From positions 2,313-9,680 of the forward strand of contig DHGE01000095.1 in assembly GCA_002402635.1 (NCBI GenBank): DNA of 7,368 nt, given 5' to 3'. The notes beneath the pieces were generated by a model. It saw only the letters and a program-made list of their open reading frames with translations, made no database searches and was not told the DNA's origin. Numbering within the stretch: position 1 is the first letter of the stretch; each line of letters opens with the position of its first letter. A program made the translations under genes and the position numbers. Positions 5,175 to 7,368 of this stretch are shown here, piece by piece. This stretch comes from Deferribacterales bacterium UBA4806. GTDB taxonomy: Bacteria; Chrysiogenota; Deferribacteres; Deferribacterales; UBA228.

Positions 5175-5395
5175 GAGTAGCAGCACTTATGGGGGTAATT
5201 TACATCGCAGTAATACTTTTTGCGTTTATTGGATGGGGAAGATGTGTTTATAAAGCAGTTAAATGTGACTGGGATCCTATTGGGAAAGCTGAGGTTATTT
5301 ATACCGTAGGTGTTTTCACAGGAGCAGGAGCTATAATTGGTTGGATAGATATCGAGGATTTACCCACAAAGTCCAAAGAGGAAGTGAGGGAGTAA
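5171..5395 (+). CDS. Two-helix membrane protein, 74 aa
   Basis: The product has two hydrophobic helices (about residues 4-22, AALMGVIYIAVILFAFIGW, and about 42-59, VIYTVGVFTGAGAIIGWI). They are joined by a basic-then-acidic loop (GRCVYKAVKCDWDPIGKAE), and the tail is acidic and basic (DIEDLPTKSKEEVRE). It should be an inner-membrane protein. Small two-helix proteins with this layout are common among Bacteroidota phage hypotheticals. A holin function is possible but not shown by any specific motif. The start is fixed by the ATGA overlap with the previous gene, and its TAA overlaps the next ATG as TAATG at 5393-5397. Confidence 0.7.
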   Translation: MRVAALMGVIYIAVILFAFIGWGRCVYKAVKCDWDPIGKAEVIYTVGVFTGAGAIIGWIDIEDLPTKSKEEVRE

Positions 5396-5532
5396 TGTTT
5401 AAGAGATTGTTAAGAGCTTTGGCATACGTAATCGGTATGCTTTTAGTTGTTCCTGGTCTTATTCAATGGATTATATTCGACACCAATACAGGATGGAATC
5501 TAATAGAGTGGGCGACAGATGATGATTGTTAA
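5395..5532 (+). CDS. Single-pass membrane protein, 45 aa
   Basis: The product begins MFKRLLRALAYVIGMLLVV. It has a basic start, one membrane helix (about residues 7-27), and a short tail with acidic end (EWATDDDC). A longer reading from TTG 5341 would run back through the previous gene in another frame and gives an unconvincing sequence, so ATG 5395 in the TAATG overlap is preferred. The function is unknown. The positive N-terminus predicts an N-in orientation. It closes the run of three coupled membrane genes, and the hairpin and tRNA follow directly. Confidence 0.68.
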   Translation: MFKRLLRALAYVIGMLLVVPGLIQWIIFDTNTGWNLIEWATDDDC

Positions 5533-5550
5533 TGTCTGAGAAATCAGATA
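5533..5550 (+). ncRNA. GAAA-tetraloop hairpin just upstream of the tRNA
   Basis: The sequence TGTCTGA-GAAA-TCAGATA forms a 7-bp stem (one G-U pair) capped by a GNRA-type GAAA tetraloop. It starts right after the TAA of the 45-aa gene and ends 1 nt before the tRNA acceptor stem. There is no U-tract, so it is not a standard terminator. It may mark or protect the 3' end of the upstream mRNA, or guide processing at the tRNA 5' end. It is a structural element rather than a known RNA family. Confidence 0.5.
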
Positions 5551-5551
5551 A

Positions 5552-5623
5552 GGTTAAGTAGCTCAATGGTAGAGCAATAGACTGTTAATCTATAGGTTAT
5601 AGGTTCGAGTCCTATCTTGACCT
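5552..5623 (+). tRNA. tRNA-Asn (anticodon GTT)
   Basis: A full cloverleaf can be drawn. The acceptor stem is GGTTAAG/CTTGACC (5552-5558 with 5616-5622, one G-U pair), followed by T8 and A9. The D-arm is GCTC/GAGC with loop AATGGTA. The anticodon arm is ATAGA/TCTAT with loop CTGTTAA, giving anticodon GTT at 5584-5586. The variable loop is AGGTT, and the T-arm is ATAGG/CCTAT with loop TTCGAGT. The discriminator base is T5623, where bacterial tRNA-Asn usually has G. CCA is not encoded, so it must be added by the host. Phage-borne tRNAs usually supplement host supply; Asn AAC/AAT codons are frequent in these AT-rich genes. It is transcribed in the same direction as its neighbours. Confidence 0.93.
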
Positions 5624-5657
5624 CAGTTGTTCTTAATAAAAATTAAAAAATTAAAAC

Positions 5658-6224
5658 ATGTGTTTAGAGAAAATTAGTGAAGAAAAAATAGCTACCGAAG
5701 ATATAGTGGTGTATAAAGCGGTAAAAACTCGTTATCAACAAGAACATTTTGAAAAGTATCATGGTTTGCCATTTCGTGCGAAAATTAAAGATTTATTAGT
5801 TACAGGTAGGATTTGTTTTGAAGCCAATTTTCTATATTTTTGTACTGATAGTCCCAAATTGAATGGTTGTTATTGTCGTTCAAAGTTTGGTTATGCTTTT
5901 TCTTGGAGATTGGACGATGCAGTCGAATTGGAAAGTGTTTATATTAATGATGAAAAAATAGACATTAGTATAATAACTTTTAAAACACCTTATTATGATG
6001 CAGAAGTAAAAGTTGGTGAAACCTATTATAGTGCGATTGAGATGTATGAAGACACAATTGAAAGAGCACTTCACTCATACGCTATGTATCCTGACGTCAG
6101 TTCAAGTTATATTATCGTTGAATGTATAATACCTAAAGGTTCAATTTATTATGAAGGTAGTTTTGGTGGTCAACCTGGTATGGCTTCTGATACTTTAAAG
6201 TATGTTAAAATTGTAAAAAAATAA
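5658..6224 (+). CDS. Conserved phage hypothetical protein (VYK ... IIPKGSxYYEG family)
   Basis: This 188-residue protein resembles a family I recall from Bacteroidota phages, without known function. It has an N-terminal MCLEKISEEKIATEDIVVYK block (residues 1-20), VGETYYSAIE (119-128), a helix ending in RALHSYAM (136-143), a hydrophobic strand leading to IIPKGSIYYEG (157-167), and a terminal ASDTLKYVKIV (176-186). Several elements (an early YK strand, a central G-H-S-like segment, a late IPKG strand) are vaguely like small ADP-ribosyltransferase-type folds, but no catalytic triad can be assigned. Residues 55-90 (Cys-rich FCTDSPKLNGCYCRSKFGY) look like a variable insertion. There is no signal peptide. 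Its A-rich leader after the tRNA is typical of strong Bacteroidota starts. Confidence 0.78.
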   Translation: MCLEKISEEKIATEDIVVYKAVKTRYQQEHFEKYHGLPFRAKIKDLLVTGRICFEANFLYFCTDSPKLNGCYCRSKFGYAFSWRLDDAVELESVYINDEKIDISIITFKTPYYDAEVKVGETYYSAIEMYEDTIERALHSYAMYPDVSSSYIIVECIIPKGSIYYEGSFGGQPGMASDTLKYVKIVKK

Positions 6225-6225
6225 A

Positions 6226-6486
6226 ATGATACTTGTAAAATGTTTTATTTCTCGTTATGACGAGACAATCACAAATACGCCTTTTGAAACAATCAAGATT
6301 GATGAAGTTGAAGTAGAGCAGCCCGAATTTGATAATTTAGGTGAACGATTTGCTGCCAATCTTATTCAAGCTTGTAGAGAAAAAGGATATGTTTTTAAGT
6401 TTTATTCTCGTTCACAATTAGAAGGTTTTAAATATGAGATTGTTGTGTATCCAAAAAGTAATTATACTAATCAATTTATATGTTGA
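6226..6486 (+). CDS. Hypothetical protein, 86 aa
   Basis: I do not recognise this protein. It has an N-terminal strand (MILVKCFISR), an acidic segment (FETIKIDEVEVEQPEFDN, residues 20-37), a helix (GERFAANLIQACREKGY, 39-55), and strand-like endings (VFKFYSRSQLEGFKYEIVV, 56-74). The pattern suggests a small alpha/beta fold. It starts 1 nt after the previous stop (TAAAATG) and overlaps the next gene by 1 or 7 nt depending on that gene's start. It is therefore part of the same transcription unit. There is no membrane segment or catalytic motif. Confidence 0.68.
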   Translation: MILVKCFISRYDETITNTPFETIKIDEVEVEQPEFDNLGERFAANLIQACREKGYVFKFYSRSQLEGFKYEIVVYPKSNYTNQFIC

Positions 6487-7181
6487 TGTGGAAAGAATGT
6501 AAGATAATCATGCTCCCTACTAGCGAGGGTGTAAATGCCTTATGGTGGTCAGGACAATCGCTTTATACAAAAGGACCTGAAGATCCTTCAAGAGGAGAGT
6601 TAAACCATCTCTATATTACTTCTGATGATAAAATAGAAGTAGGGGATTGGTGTATTTATACTGGAAGAGATTTGATCTTTCAAATTGAAGCTATTTTAGA
6701 TAATCATTATGTACCAGTTGGTTTTGAAATATTGCGACTTACACCAAGTAAAGAAAAGACTTGTAAAATAATTGCAACTACTCACAAGTCTATAATAAAC
6801 GATGGTTTAAGAAGTGATACTAAAACATTAATGAAAGAAATACCAGAATCTTTTAAAGATATTTTTGTTAAAGGATATAACTCGGGCGCTGCAGGAAATA
6901 AAGTAAAAGTTCAGTATGAGGGTTATGGGTGTGATAATGGTCATTATATGAAAGATGCGGGTTGGTGTGTTTATCCACATTGTGACAAAATATGTAGTAT
7001 ACCCCAACTTAAATCTAATTCTGATAATACTATTATTGTCAAACTTGTTAAGACAAGATGGACTAGAGAGGAAGTGGTAGAAAAATTAATTGAATGTTGT
7101 GCAGAAATTTCTTGTACTGATGGAAAATTGTTAGAGAAATCTCCTGCAGAATTATGTGATTGGATTGAAGAAAACTTATAA
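6486..7181 (+). CDS. Conserved phage hypothetical protein (KIIATT ... IPESF family)
   Basis: This 231-residue protein belongs, from memory, to a family widespread in Bacteroidota phages whose function is unknown. Features are CKIIMLPT at the start, HLYITSDDKIEVGDWCIY (residues 41-58), CKIIATTHKS (93-102), EIPESFKDIFVKGYNSG (118-134), a VKVQYEG strand, a Cys-rich middle (C149, C161, C166, C170) that could bind a metal, DNTIIVKLVKTRWTREEVVE (180-199), and a closing DWIEENL. The Cys-rich part looks like an insertion in a family whose members often lack it. I place the start at ATG 6486 (TGATG with the previous stop) because CKIIML homologues begin close to there; ATG 6480, two codons earlier in the same frame, is equally open. 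Confidence 0.8.
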   Translation: MWKECKIIMLPTSEGVNALWWSGQSLYTKGPEDPSRGELNHLYITSDDKIEVGDWCIYTGRDLIFQIEAILDNHYVPVGFEILRLTPSKEKTCKIIATTHKSIINDGLRSDTKTLMKEIPESFKDIFVKGYNSGAAGNKVKVQYEGYGCDNGHYMKDAGWCVYPHCDKICSIPQLKSNSDNTIIVKLVKTRWTREEVVEKLIECCAEISCTDGKLLEKSPAELCDWIEENL

Positions 7182-7190
7182 ATAAAAACT

Positions 7191-7337
7191 ATGACAATAA
7201 TTCGAACATGTACTTGTAAGAGTGAATTTCAAGATACTACTTACGGTAAACAAAAGAGGGTTTTTAACAAATTAGAGGACTTTGTAAAATCTAGTAGAGC
7301 TAGATGTACAGTCTGTGGAAAAGAATCAACAAAATAA
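7191..7337 (+). CDS. 48-aa zinc-ribbon-like phage protein
   Basis: The product begins MTIIRTCTCKSEFQDTTYGK and ends RARCTVCGKESTK. The four cysteines form two knuckles, C7-x-C9 and C39-x-x-C42, which is a plausible zinc ribbon. The CKSEFQDTTYGK stretch with the RCTVCG ending matches my memory of a small phage protein family of unknown function. Such ribbons often bind nucleic acid or stabilise a protein contact, which is inference. The gene begins 9 nt after the previous stop behind an A-rich leader (AATAAAAACT). It is too short for many gene finders but is well supported by its motifs. Confidence 0.75.
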   Translation: MTIIRTCTCKSEFQDTTYGKQKRVFNKLEDFVKSSRARCTVCGKESTK

Positions 7338-7342
7338 AAAAC

Positions 7343-7368
7343 ATGAGAACACAAATCTTTTTTTACAA
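7343..7368 (+). CDS. Start of a gene cut by the window edge (partial)
   Basis: An ATG at 7343, 5 nt after the previous stop and behind AAAAAAC, opens MRTQIFFY and stays open to the end of the window. The spacing and leader match the other starts in this operon. Only eight residues are visible, so nothing can be said of its product. Confidence 0.45.

Noticed and set aside
5341..5394. Upstream extension of the 45-aa membrane gene from a TTG
   Set aside because: It runs out of frame through the end of the preceding gene; the ATG at 5395 in a TAATG overlap fits the coupling style of the neighbourhood.
5532..5561. Nine-codon frame MSEKSDKVK starting in a TAATG overlap
   Set aside because: It is too short and runs into the tRNA; the same bases form the GAAA-tetraloop hairpin, which explains them better.
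5880..6074. Minus-strand open frame of 64 codons
   Set aside because: It is the antisense shadow of the conserved 188-aa gene.
1..7368. CRISPR array, insertion sequence, integrase or attachment site
   Set aside because: No regularly spaced repeats, transposase-like protein, integrase or duplicated tRNA 3' end was seen.

Overview
The window looks like an accessory region of a tailed double-stranded DNA phage or prophage infecting a Bacteroidota (Bacteroidetes) host. The DNA is AT-rich. Every convincing gene is on the + strand, the genes are short and tightly packed, and many neighbours overlap as ATGA, TAATG or TGATG. Start codons mostly lack a Shine-Dalgarno motif and are preceded by A-rich leaders, as is normal in Bacteroidota. 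Several small proteins resemble, from memory, hypothetical families that recur in Bacteroidota phages. There are no structural, replication or integration genes, so the exact phage group (for example crAss-like or another lineage) cannot be told.

Layout. Positions 1-75 hold the end of an upstream gene. Positions 90-2433 carry a conserved phage hypothetical protein, an HNH endonuclease, a small conserved protein ending in a LYSEDLY motif, a three-helix membrane protein, and two further conserved phage hypotheticals. This block ends in what may be a frameshifted mini-gene (2433-2526) and two consecutive hairpins (2526-2588), the second of which is a good intrinsic terminator. Positions 2676-2983 contain two tiny membrane proteins of 48 and 31 residues. 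A GC-rich hairpin (3017-3040) then leads into a second cluster: a 107-aa hypothetical, a clearly broken gene (3373-3665, in-frame TGA plus a frameshift), a 105-aa hypothetical, and a glycoside hydrolase family 16 (GH16) protein with its catalytic EIDIVE motif intact.

Positions 4788-5532 hold a 51-aa basic protein and three small membrane proteins joined by overlapping stop and start codons. A tRNA-Asn(GTT) follows at 5552-5623, directly preceded by a hairpin with a GAAA tetraloop. Positions 5658-7337 hold three conserved phage hypotheticals and a 48-aa cysteine-rich zinc-ribbon-like protein. A truncated gene starts at 7343.

How the genes work together: only the HNH nuclease, the GH16 enzyme and the tRNA can be given a molecular role with confidence. 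The rest look like host-interaction or accessory cargo in two polycistronic units separated by the terminator near 2588. The most notable points are the GH16 enzyme without a recognisable signal peptide, the decayed gene at 3373-3665, the tRNA with an unusual discriminator base and flanking hairpin, and at least five very short genes that simple length cut-offs would miss.
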